From an uncultured Oscillospiraceae bacterium (GTDB taxonomy: Bacteria > Bacillota > Clostridia > Oscillospirales > Acutalibacteraceae), in contig CAJKJS010000055.1 in NCBI GenBank assembly GCA_905200265.1, forward strand, positions 1 through 8,109: a stretch of DNA of 8,109 nt. The letters are read 5' to 3'. Positions within the stretch are counted from its first letter, which is position 1. Every line of letters starts with the position of its first letter. The notes beneath the pieces are model-generated. The model had not been told where the DNA came from. It was given only the letters and a program-made list of their open reading frames with translations, and did not search any database. The translations under genes and the position numbers were made by a program. Positions 1 through 4,594 of the stretch are shown here, piece by piece.

Positions 1-512
1 GCCACCGGGATAAGCGGCACACAACAGAATAAAACCAGAGCAACGGGCCAACTGACAAAACACAATACAACAAATAACGTGATAGGCGCCAGCATCGCAT
101 AGAAAAACTGCGGCAAATACGCGCCAAAATATGTTTCCAGCTGGTCCACCCCTTCTACGGCTACCTGCACAACTTCGGACGTCCGCGCTTGTTCGCGGTA
201 TGCGCTTCCAAGTCGCAACAGTTTTTGGTAGATTTTTTCCCGTAACCTCTTTTTGACCGTCCGGGAAGAACAGTACCCCATGCGGGCACTCCCCCATGTA
301 CAGAGAAAGCGAAAAACCAAAGTAAAAGCCGCCACCCCTACTACCGGCCACACGTCCATAGCTTCCGGCTCTTCAATCACTGCCGCCAACACCCGCGCAA
401 CTGCTGCCATCAGGGTTATATTTGCTAGCAGCGAAATCCACTGACATAGTACGTTTGCCGCTATGTATTTTTTGCTTTCGCCGACTGTTTGGATCAGCCG
501 TTTGTTGATCAT
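1..512 (-). CDS. CydD-like ABC transporter, N-terminal membrane part (partial)
   Basis: The first 170 codons of a protein that continues past the left edge. It begins MINKRLIQTVGESKKYI. Hydrophobic segments lie near residues 17-43, 54-72 and 134-170, with a charged stretch between them (KKRLREKIYQKLLRLG, near 88-103). The stretch EGVDQLETYFGAYLPQFFYA is typical of the membrane domain of fused permease-ATPase exporters of the CydD/CydC type. The ATPase half would lie outside the window, so Walker motifs cannot be checked. The start is uncertain by one codon: ATG at 512 or the preceding in-frame GTG at 515, after a GGCGGG-like ribosome binding site. It follows the ZIP gene by about 42 nt with no terminator between, so it is probably the third gene of the metal operon. 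Such ABC proteins often come as adjacent heterodimer pairs, so a second half-transporter may follow. The substrate cannot be told from this fragment; metal chelate, thiol or peptide are all possible. Confidence 0.8.
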   Translation of the reverse strand, partial: MINKRLIQTVGESKKYIAANVLCQWISLLANITLMAAVARVLAAVIEEPEAMDVWPVVGVAAFTLVFRFLCTWGSARMGYCSSRTVKKRLREKIYQKLLRLGSAYREQARTSEVVQVAVEGVDQLETYFGAYLPQFFYAMLAPITLFVVLCFVSWPVALVLFCCVPLIPV

Positions 513-557
513 CACGTTATATCCCGCCTTTTTTCGAATTTCCGTTTCTATAAGCTC

Positions 558-1340
558 TTAGCCGAGAGCCACATCCAGAGCCATCATCAGGGTAAATCCC
601 ACGGCAAAAAAGATGGTCCCCAGATTCGAATGCTTGCCCACGGACATTTCCGGAATCAGTTCTTCCACGACGACATAGATCATGGCCCCCGCAGCAAAAC
701 TCAGCGCATAGGGCAGCATGGGCAAGATCATGCCCGAAAAGAACAAGGTCACCAGCGCACCCAGGGGTTCCACCACTCCCGACAGCACGCCATAGATAAA
801 AGTCCGGGGCTTTGAAAGTCCTTCTGCTTTTAGTGGCAACGAAATAATCGCGCCTTCGGGAAAATTCTGAATCGCAATCCCCAATGACAGAACCAGTGCC
901 CCGGATAGCGCAATTGTACCGCTATCCGACAGCCATCCGGCATACACTGCCCCTACGGCCATTCCTTCTGGGATATTGTGTAAAGCAACCGCTAGTGTGA
1001 GCATCGTCGTTTTACCAAACCCGGATTTAATGCCTTCTGCTTCCCGGCTTCCCCGGTGCAAATGCGGGATCACCCGATCTAATACGAGTAAAAAGAGAAT
1101 ACCCAGCCAAAACCCGGCGACAGCCGGCCAAAACGACCATGGCCCTAATTCGGCCGCTTGTTCCATGGCGGGCAGCAATAGGCTCCAAATCGAAGCGGCT
1201 ACCATAACGCCCGCTGCAAACCCCGTTAGCGCCCGTTGTACCCACAAAGGAAGCTCCCGGCGCAGAAAAAACACACCGGCTGCCCCCAACGTTGTTCCTA
1301 AAAAGGGAATCCATATCCCCTGCCATACGGCTACTGGCAT
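558..1340 (-). CDS. ZIP-family divalent metal transporter (GufA/ZupT-like)
   Basis: A 260-residue inner-membrane protein with about eight hydrophobic segments, the usual size for bacterial ZIP transporters, which bring zinc or other divalent metals into the cytoplasm. The two signature metal-binding helices are present: ALHNIPEGMAVG (H121, N122, E125) and IQNFPEG (Q158, N159, E162). VEPLGAL (E191) and VVVEELIPE (E226, E227) come from later helices. The Q158-N159-PEG form resembles the GufA branch. The loop between helices 3 and 4 is short and holds HLHRG (H93, H95), a modest histidine pair where many ZIPs have a longer His-rich loop. The ATG at 1340 follows AAAGGAGG at a 5-nt distance. It lies 26 nt after the HMA gene. 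Metal specificity (Zn, Fe, Mn, Cd) cannot be read from sequence alone. Pairing with a metallochaperone and a palindrome-bearing promoter suggests metal-responsive expression. Confidence 0.93.
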   Translation of the reverse strand: MPVAVWQGIWIPFLGTTLGAAGVFFLRRELPLWVQRALTGFAAGVMVAASIWSLLLPAMEQAAELGPWSFWPAVAGFWLGILFLLVLDRVIPHLHRGSREAEGIKSGFGKTTMLTLAVALHNIPEGMAVGAVYAGWLSDSGTIALSGALVLSLGIAIQNFPEGAIISLPLKAEGLSKPRTFIYGVLSGVVEPLGALVTLFFSGMILPMLPYALSFAAGAMIYVVVEELIPEMSVGKHSNLGTIFFAVGFTLMMALDVALG

Positions 1341-1366
1341 AAAAACCTCCTTTTTCCCGACTGTTA

Positions 1367-1618
1367 TTACCCAAACAACCGGAATCTTTTTTTCTCATAA
1401 GGGCCGGATTCTACCGATATAACCCGGTATCCGATAGATGCGATGGCCTGTTTGATGACTTGTTCGTCTACCGGATTTTCGAGGATGAGTTGTGTTTCTC
1501 CTTTTTTGTGGGACGACGTCACCTTTTTGACCGGAACTGCTTTCCGTATCGCCTCATTTACATGGGCTTCGCACATGGAGCAGGCCATTCCTTCCACCTT
1601 TATCGTCATACGGATCAT
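1367..1618 (-). CDS. Heavy-metal-associated (HMA) domain protein, CopZ-like metallochaperone
   Basis: A small cytoplasmic protein of 83 residues with a single HMA ferredoxin-like fold. The metal site is VEGMACSMCEAHVNEAI, with C13 and C16 of the M-x-C-x-x-C motif. The HMA domain ends near residue 70 (IGYRVISVES), followed by a short basic tail (GPYEKKRFRLFG). Such proteins bind Cu(I), and sometimes Zn or other soft metals, and pass them to partner proteins. I start it at ATG 1618 because AGGAGG (1628-1633) then sits 9 nt upstream. The longer reading from GTG at 1627 would put the Shine-Dalgarno directly against the start codon, which is unlikely. It ends in tandem TAA TAA codons. It is the first gene of the operon with the ZIP and ABC genes, directly behind the twin-palindrome promoter. 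Copper is the common ligand in the family, but ZIP as partner leaves Zn or Fe open. Confidence 0.9.
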   Translation of the reverse strand: MIRMTIKVEGMACSMCEAHVNEAIRKAVPVKKVTSSHKKGETQLILENPVDEQVIKQAIASIGYRVISVESGPYEKKRFRLFG

Positions 1619-1637
1619 CCTTTTCACCCTCCTGCAA

Positions 1638-1653
1638 GTTAGTATGAACTAAC
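1638..1653. promoter_or_regulatory. Palindrome 2, candidate metalloregulator operator
   Basis: A perfect 6-bp inverted repeat around a 4-nt centre: GTTAGT-ATGA-ACTAAC on the plus strand. It lies in the predicted 5' leader of the HMA gene and ends 4 nt before the AGGAGG ribosome binding site. It shares the frame AAGTTAGY-N4-RCTAAC with the palindrome at 1671-1686. This could be a protein operator. In the transcript it could also fold as a small hairpin next to the ribosome binding site. No regulator can be assigned from sequence. Confidence 0.6.
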
Positions 1654-1670
1654 ACTTATGCAAAAATTAA

Positions 1671-1686
1671 GTTAGCTTTCGCTAAC
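1671..1686. promoter_or_regulatory. Palindrome 1, candidate metalloregulator operator
   Basis: A perfect 6-bp inverted repeat, GTTAGC-TTTC-GCTAAC on the plus strand, just downstream of the predicted transcription start at about 1690. Its centre is 33 bp from that of the second palindrome, close to three helical turns, and both carry AAGTTAG on one flank. On the transcribed strand the loop reads GAAA, so the RNA would be a stem with a GNRA tetraloop. Either a repressor site overlapping the start region or an RNA structure fits. Confidence 0.6.
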
Positions 1687-1696
1687 CACTATCGTT

Positions 1697-1725
1697 ATCC
1701 TACACGATTTCTTTTCTTTTGTCAA
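1697..1725 (-). promoter_or_regulatory. SigA-like promoter of the HMA-ZIP-ABC operon
   Basis: On the minus strand, a consensus -35 box TTGACA (1720-1725), a 17-nt spacer, and the -10 box TAGGAT (1697-1702, 4 of 6 matches to TATAAT). The start would be near 1690, giving a leader of about 70 nt that contains both palindromes. It begins just after the terminator of the upstream unit, which supports an independent operon. Confidence 0.75.
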
Positions 1726-1732
1726 TGGTACA

Positions 1733-1773
1733 AGAAAAAAAGCAGGATGCTCTTTAAAAGAACGTCCTGCTTT
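1733..1773 (-). terminator. Strong intrinsic terminator after the macro-VWA-PNPOx unit
   Basis: Read on the minus strand, AAAGCAGGA (1773-1765) pairs with TCCTGCTTT (1747-1739), a 9-bp perfect stem extended inward by further pairs, and runs into seven T residues (1741-1735) then CTTG. It lies about 24 nt after the stop codon of the split-barrel gene. In the plus direction the same stem is followed by a weaker TTTCTCTTTT tract, so some bidirectional activity is possible. Confidence 0.9.
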
Positions 1774-1796
1774 CTCTTTTATGAAAGGTTATATTT

Positions 1797-2231
1797 TTAT
1801 TCCGCCGTAAAATCCAAATCATACCGTGTTCCGTGAGAAAACAGTACGGCTTTTGTCAAGCGAATCCGCAGAATACAGGTGTTTGGATCAGAAAAATCGT
1901 TGTGTCCATTATCAATCCACGAAGCAAAAACTTCCCGGAGTTTTCTCGCGCAATCCGCATTTTCTTCCCGGTTAAACCAACCAAGATTTTCTCCGATTCC
2001 CTGGGCCGTGAACCATTCTCCGGAAAGGGCCACATGGGGATTCTTCTCGATTTGCTTCATTTTGTTCGACAGGCCATATGTAATGACAAAAAAGCATCCG
2101 TCTTCATAATAGCCATTGACAGTCCGTACGGCGGGCCAGTCGCCATCCAGCGTAGCTAGGGAAAGCAGCTGGTCACAGCCAAACCGTTCGTTTAAAATCG
2201 CCTGGGCTTTTTCGGGAATGGGATTGGACAT
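1797..2231 (-). CDS. Pyridoxamine 5'-phosphate oxidase-like FMN-binding split-barrel protein
   Basis: A 144-residue cytoplasmic protein of the PNPOx-like split-barrel superfamily. The pattern LLSLATLDGDWPAVRTVNGYY (near 22-42) and the following FFVITYGLSNKMKQIEKNPHVALSG (near 47-71) match the core strands and the K-x-x-x-I-x-x-N-P helix of this family. The family binds FMN, F420, heme or related ligands, usually as a homodimer. True PdxH enzymes are longer, near 200 residues, so vitamin B6 synthesis is unlikely and the ligand is unknown. The ATG at 2231 follows AAGGAGGAG with about 5 nt spacing. It lies 30 nt after the VWA gene and is the last gene before the terminator, so it probably belongs to the macro-VWA transcript. 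Whether it acts with those proteins is not shown. Confidence 0.85.
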   Translation of the reverse strand: MSNPIPEKAQAILNERFGCDQLLSLATLDGDWPAVRTVNGYYEDGCFFVITYGLSNKMKQIEKNPHVALSGEWFTAQGIGENLGWFNREENADCARKLREVFASWIDNGHNDFSDPNTCILRIRLTKAVLFSHGTRYDLDFTAE

Positions 2232-2261
2232 GGAAACTCCTCCTTTTTATTTCGTCACTCC

Positions 2262-2930
2262 TTATCCTCTGCGACCAGTTCGGCCACGGGAGCGATAATC
2301 ATTTTCAATATCCGCCTTCCAGGCGGCGGTCAAGGGCGCGTTCCCGCGCACCGTATGAATGGCTTTTTCCAGCACGGTAAAATTTAAGGCTGTACCGGCC
2401 CGATCAGCGTGGTAATTGACGGCCCGATCGGCCCCAATGCCAAATTGCCCCGCTGTTTTTACCGCATCAATATTGGCGCCAAGGAATAAAAACTCCCATC
2501 CATACCGGCTTTTTTGTCGATGAATCATGCGGCGCACGGTAGCAGCATCGTAAAAACGGCTGGCGTTTTCCATCCCGTCCGTGGTGATCACAAACAGGGT
2601 GCGGTCCGGTACATCGGCCCGCCGGGCATATTTATGAATGAGCCCAATATGGTGAATCGCCCCACCGATTGCATCCAGCAGTGCCGTACAGCCGCGCACC
2701 GAATAGTCCCGGTCGGTCAGCGGCGGCAGGCGGCGCAGGTCAACCCGATCATGAACAACCTCACAGGTTGTATCAAATAGCACGGTGGAAACCAGGGCTT
2801 TTCCCGGCTCTCTCTTTTGTTTTTCGATCATGGCGTTAAATCCGCCGATGGTGTCGGCCTCTAGGCCGCTCATCGAGCCGCTGCGATCTAACAGAAAAAC
2901 GATCTCGGTTACTTTCTCTCTTTGTTTCAT
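2262..2930 (-). CDS. VWA (von Willebrand factor A) domain protein with intact MIDAS
   Basis: A 222-residue soluble protein, nearly all one VWA domain. The divalent-metal MIDAS site is complete: DRSGSMSG with D15, S17, S19, then T82 in GCTALLDAIG, and D118 in ITTDGMENAS. Beta strands FVITTDG and WEFLFLGANID fit the Rossmann-like fold. There is no signal peptide or membrane segment, so it acts in the cytoplasm. The C-terminus is short and arginine-rich (RSRGRTGRRG). The ATG at 2928-2930 is preceded by GGGAGG with 8 nt spacing. It is similar in type to TerY-like cytoplasmic VWA proteins, which work as scaffolds with partner enzymes, but no kinase, phosphatase or Ter gene is present here. It is flanked by the macro-domain gene (91 nt upstream) and the split-barrel gene (30 nt downstream). 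Its partner is unknown. Confidence 0.88.
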   Translation of the reverse strand: MKQREKVTEIVFLLDRSGSMSGLEADTIGGFNAMIEKQKREPGKALVSTVLFDTTCEVVHDRVDLRRLPPLTDRDYSVRGCTALLDAIGGAIHHIGLIHKYARRADVPDRTLFVITTDGMENASRFYDAATVRRMIHRQKSRYGWEFLFLGANIDAVKTAGQFGIGADRAVNYHADRAGTALNFTVLEKAIHTVRGNAPLTAAWKADIENDYRSRGRTGRRG

Positions 2931-3000
2931 CTTCGTATCCTCCCGTATGATGGTATGTGTTTTTTACATCCTTATCATACCGGAAGACACGGAACCATAG

Positions 3001-3017
3001 GTCGCCTGGTAGGCGAC
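3001..3017. repeat. Intercistronic hairpin between macro and VWA genes
   Basis: A perfect 7-bp inverted repeat, GTCGCCT-GGT-AGGCGAC, beginning 4 nt after the macro gene's stop codon. On the minus-strand transcript it is preceded by UUUU and not followed by a U-tract, so it is not a typical intrinsic terminator. It could stabilise the upstream message or set the expression ratio of the two genes. Confidence 0.6.
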
Positions 3018-3021
3018 AAAA

Positions 3022-4014
3022 TCAGGCCCCCAATAAACTTTGATCAAACGCGAACAGCGCTTCGTTGATGGCGAAAATATCGTAACACCCTTTTTGGATG
3101 AAGTATTCGACAATCAGGTCAAATTTCTGGCTGTGCGACAGCGCAAACCCGGCCTTTTGCAAGAGCTCCTTTGTTTCAGAAAGGGAGAGCTCCAACGCCA
3201 CTGCCAAAGCCAGAGCTGTCGGCTTACTGGGATGGTACTGGCGGTTCTTGCGAATTTTGGAAAACAATTTGCGGTCCAGGTTGGCTTTTTTGTAGCACTG
3301 GGCGTCGGTCATGCCTTTTTCATCAATTTTGCGCAACAGCATGTCGGTAAAACTTTCGTCCAGCTGAGAAACCGCGTCTTCTAAAGAAACAGGGGGGTTG
3401 GAGAAGGCAGGCGCCGCCATGGGAAATCCCATAAAATCCGCTGCCGCTGCCCGCTGCCGCTGCCGGGCCCGGGAGTCCTGGTGGCTTTCCACAAAGCGGT
3501 CATCGATAAAAGACTGAATGTCGCAATATGTTTCCTGACTGATCCGGTATGCGGCTTTATCAAACACCACCAGAAAAACGGTCAATTCATGGGTGAGTAA
3601 AAATCGGCCGATGGTATCTACCGCCACCCGAAGGGCCTGGTCTTTTGGGTACCCATAGGCCCCGGCGGAAATGAGCGGAAACGCCACGGTTTCGCAGTGG
3701 GCCCTCAGCGCCAGCTGCAAAGAAGTGAGGTAACAGGATATAAGGGCATCCTTTTCTCCAAACGAGCCGCCTCGCCACACAGGCCCCACCGTGTGAATCA
3801 CATACCGGCATGGTAAGCCGAATCCTTTGGTAATTTTCGCTTGCCCTGTCGGACAACCGCCCAATTTTTGGCACGCAAAGCGCAGTTGGGGCCCGGCGGC
3901 CCGGTGAATGGCGCCATCCACACCGCCGCCCCCCAGCAAGGAGGGATTGGCTGCATTGACAATCGCGTCGACCGGCATTTTCGTAATATCCTGGCGAATA
4001 ATGGTAAGCGGCAT
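3022..4014 (-). CDS. Macro-domain (ADP-ribose-binding/hydrolase) protein with C-terminal helical domain
   Basis: A 330-residue two-domain protein. Residues 1-172 are a MacroD-type macro domain: QDITKMPVDAIVNAANPSL (D9, N20, N23), the glycine loop LGGGGVDGAIHRAAG (27-41), GGCPTGQAK (52-60), YVIHTVGPVW (71-80) and the phosphate loop ISAGAYGYP (115-123). Close relatives hydrolyse O-acetyl-ADP-ribose or mono-ADP-ribosylated proteins, and the E. coli relative YmdB also binds RNase III. A low-complexity linker (about 178-208, with RQRQRAAAAD) leads to a C-terminal helical domain (about 209-330). That domain has features of a helix-turn-helix-like bundle (LLRKIDEKGMTDAQCYKKAN, then SKIRKNRQYHPSKPTALALA). 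I recall this tail from clostridial proteins but cannot name its function. The ATG at 4014 follows AAAGGGG with about 8 nt spacing. It is the first gene of a unit with the VWA and split-barrel genes, with its own promoter. Confidence 0.9.
   Translation of the reverse strand: MPLTIIRQDITKMPVDAIVNAANPSLLGGGGVDGAIHRAAGPQLRFACQKLGGCPTGQAKITKGFGLPCRYVIHTVGPVWRGGSFGEKDALISCYLTSLQLALRAHCETVAFPLISAGAYGYPKDQALRVAVDTIGRFLLTHELTVFLVVFDKAAYRISQETYCDIQSFIDDRFVESHQDSRARQRQRAAAADFMGFPMAAPAFSNPPVSLEDAVSQLDESFTDMLLRKIDEKGMTDAQCYKKANLDRKLFSKIRKNRQYHPSKPTALALAVALELSLSETKELLQKAGFALSHSQKFDLIVEYFIQKGCYDIFAINEALFAFDQSLLGA
3438..3463. repeat. Exact 13-bp tandem direct repeat in the macro-gene linker
   Basis: Two abutting copies of CCGCTGCCGCTGC (3438-3450 and 3451-3463), each built from two CCGCTG hexamers plus a C. 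On the coding strand it encodes the linker residues QRQR then AAAA, the change of residue type reflecting the one-base offset between copies. Because 13 is not a multiple of 3, copy-number change would frameshift the gene between the macro and C-terminal domains. Confidence 0.85.
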
Positions 4015-4021
4015 AGCGGCA

Positions 4022-4059
4022 TCCCCTTTCTGTTTTTTATTGTATCACAGGAAAAGGGA
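4022..4059. repeat. Imperfect inverted repeat flanking the macro-promoter -10 box
   Basis: TCCCCTTTCTGT (4022-4033) and ACAGGAAAAGGGA (4047-4059) are complementary apart from one mismatch and one bulge. They bracket the -10 box, one arm over the predicted start and the other in the spacer, which is where a repressor dyad could sit. Only one arm would be transcribed, so an RNA hairpin is not expected. Purine/pyrimidine skew may explain part of the match. Confidence 0.35.
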
Positions 4060-4067
4060 CGGGTCAA
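4039..4067 (-). promoter_or_regulatory. SigA-like promoter of the macro-VWA-PNPOx unit
   Basis: On the minus strand: -35 box TTGACC (4062-4067, 5 of 6), 17-nt spacer, and -10 box TACAAT (4039-4044, 5 of 6), preceded by TGA, which gives the extended -10 form TGnTACAAT. The start would be near 4032, leaving a leader of about 18 nt containing the ribosome binding site. The -35 box lies only 12 nt past the cobA stop codon. Confidence 0.8.
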
Positions 4068-4078
4068 AACCTGTTTTG
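4065..4078. repeat. Short palindrome overlapping the -35 box
   Basis: CAAAAC-CT-GTTTTG is a perfect 6-bp inverted repeat with a 2-nt centre, directly after the cobA stop and overlapping three bases of the -35 box (4062-4067). It is too AT-rich and tight to be a convincing terminator, and no T-tract follows on the minus strand. It could be a regulator half-site pair or chance. Confidence 0.35.
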
Positions 4079-4079
4079 C

Positions 4080-4592
4080 TTAAAATTCAACCCCTTTGCG
4101 GGCCTTGATCCCCCTGTCAAAGGGGTGACGCTCGTTATGCATTTCGGTGATATAGTCGGCGCACTCTTTCATCCAAGGCGCTGGGCTCCGGCCGGTGAGA
4201 ACCAGTTCCTGTGTTTCCGGTTTTTCCATCACGGTTTTCTGTAAAAGTGCCTCCGATACCATGTGAAGCTGGCAAGCGGCACAGGCTTCGTCCAAAATCA
4301 GCAGGTCGGCCGGTTCCTGTAAAGCCGCCTGTAAAAGTTCCTGTTGCTGCCGGCGGGTTTCCTCTTTTTCTTCTTCGTTCATTTGAAACACAAATTTGTG
4401 CCCCGGTTTGCCGCGATAAATCTTAGCTCCCAACCGGCTGAGTAGTTCGATTTCGCCGCTTTGGGCCCCTTTTAAAAACTGTACAATCACCACCCGGCTG
4501 CCCGCTGCTAAAGCTCGCAAGGCTAGGCCCATGGCGGCGGTTGTTTTTCCTTTTCCATCGCCCCAGTAAAGGTGAACGAGTCCTTTTTCCAT
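4080..4592 (-). CDS. cobA: Corrinoid (cob(I)alamin) adenosyltransferase, CobA/BtuR type
   Basis: A 170-residue cytoplasmic enzyme that transfers the 5'-deoxyadenosyl group from ATP to the cobalt of reduced corrinoids, both in synthesis and salvage. It starts with the CobA-type P-loop YWGDGKGKTTAAMGLALRA (9-27; K14, K16, T17, T18). RVVIVQFLKG (33-42), LLILDEACAA (97-106, D101 and E102), and LTGRSPAPWM (132-141) follow, and it ends in the family's typical RGIKARKGVEF. The length is near normal for the family; the N-terminal extension of enterobacterial CobA is absent. The ATG at 4592 follows the cobQ stop by 2 nt, with a weak GGAAGGGAAG ribosome binding region inside the end of cobQ, suggesting translational coupling. 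It is the last cob gene. In this nomenclature cobA is the Salmonella name; btuR and cobO are equivalents. Confidence 0.96.
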   Translation of the reverse strand: MEKGLVHLYWGDGKGKTTAAMGLALRALAAGSRVVIVQFLKGAQSGEIELLSRLGAKIYRGKPGHKFVFQMNEEEKEETRRQQQELLQAALQEPADLLILDEACAACQLHMVSEALLQKTVMEKPETQELVLTGRSPAPWMKECADYITEMHNERHPFDRGIKARKGVEF

Positions 4593-4594
4593 GG

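Noticed and set aside
489..1422. Plus-strand open frames at 489-815 and 976-1422 opposite the ZIP gene
   Set aside because: They lie antisense to a clearly recognised transporter, resemble no family, are rich in H/Q/S/P typical of antisense shadows, and have no convincing ribosome binding site.
1619..1627. Upstream GTG start for the HMA gene at 1627
   Set aside because: AGGAGG would abut the GTG with no spacing, while ATG at 1618 has a proper 9-nt spacing and gives the usual HMA N-terminus.
2974..2979. TATGAT on the minus strand as a -10 box for the VWA gene
   Set aside because: There is no reasonable -35 hexamer 16-18 nt upstream and no extended -10 TGn, so a separate VWA promoter is not supported.
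3381..3563. Minus-strand 60-codon open frame inside the macro gene
   Set aside because: No family resemblance or ribosome binding site of its own. It matters only as the frame entered if one 13-bp repeat copy is lost.
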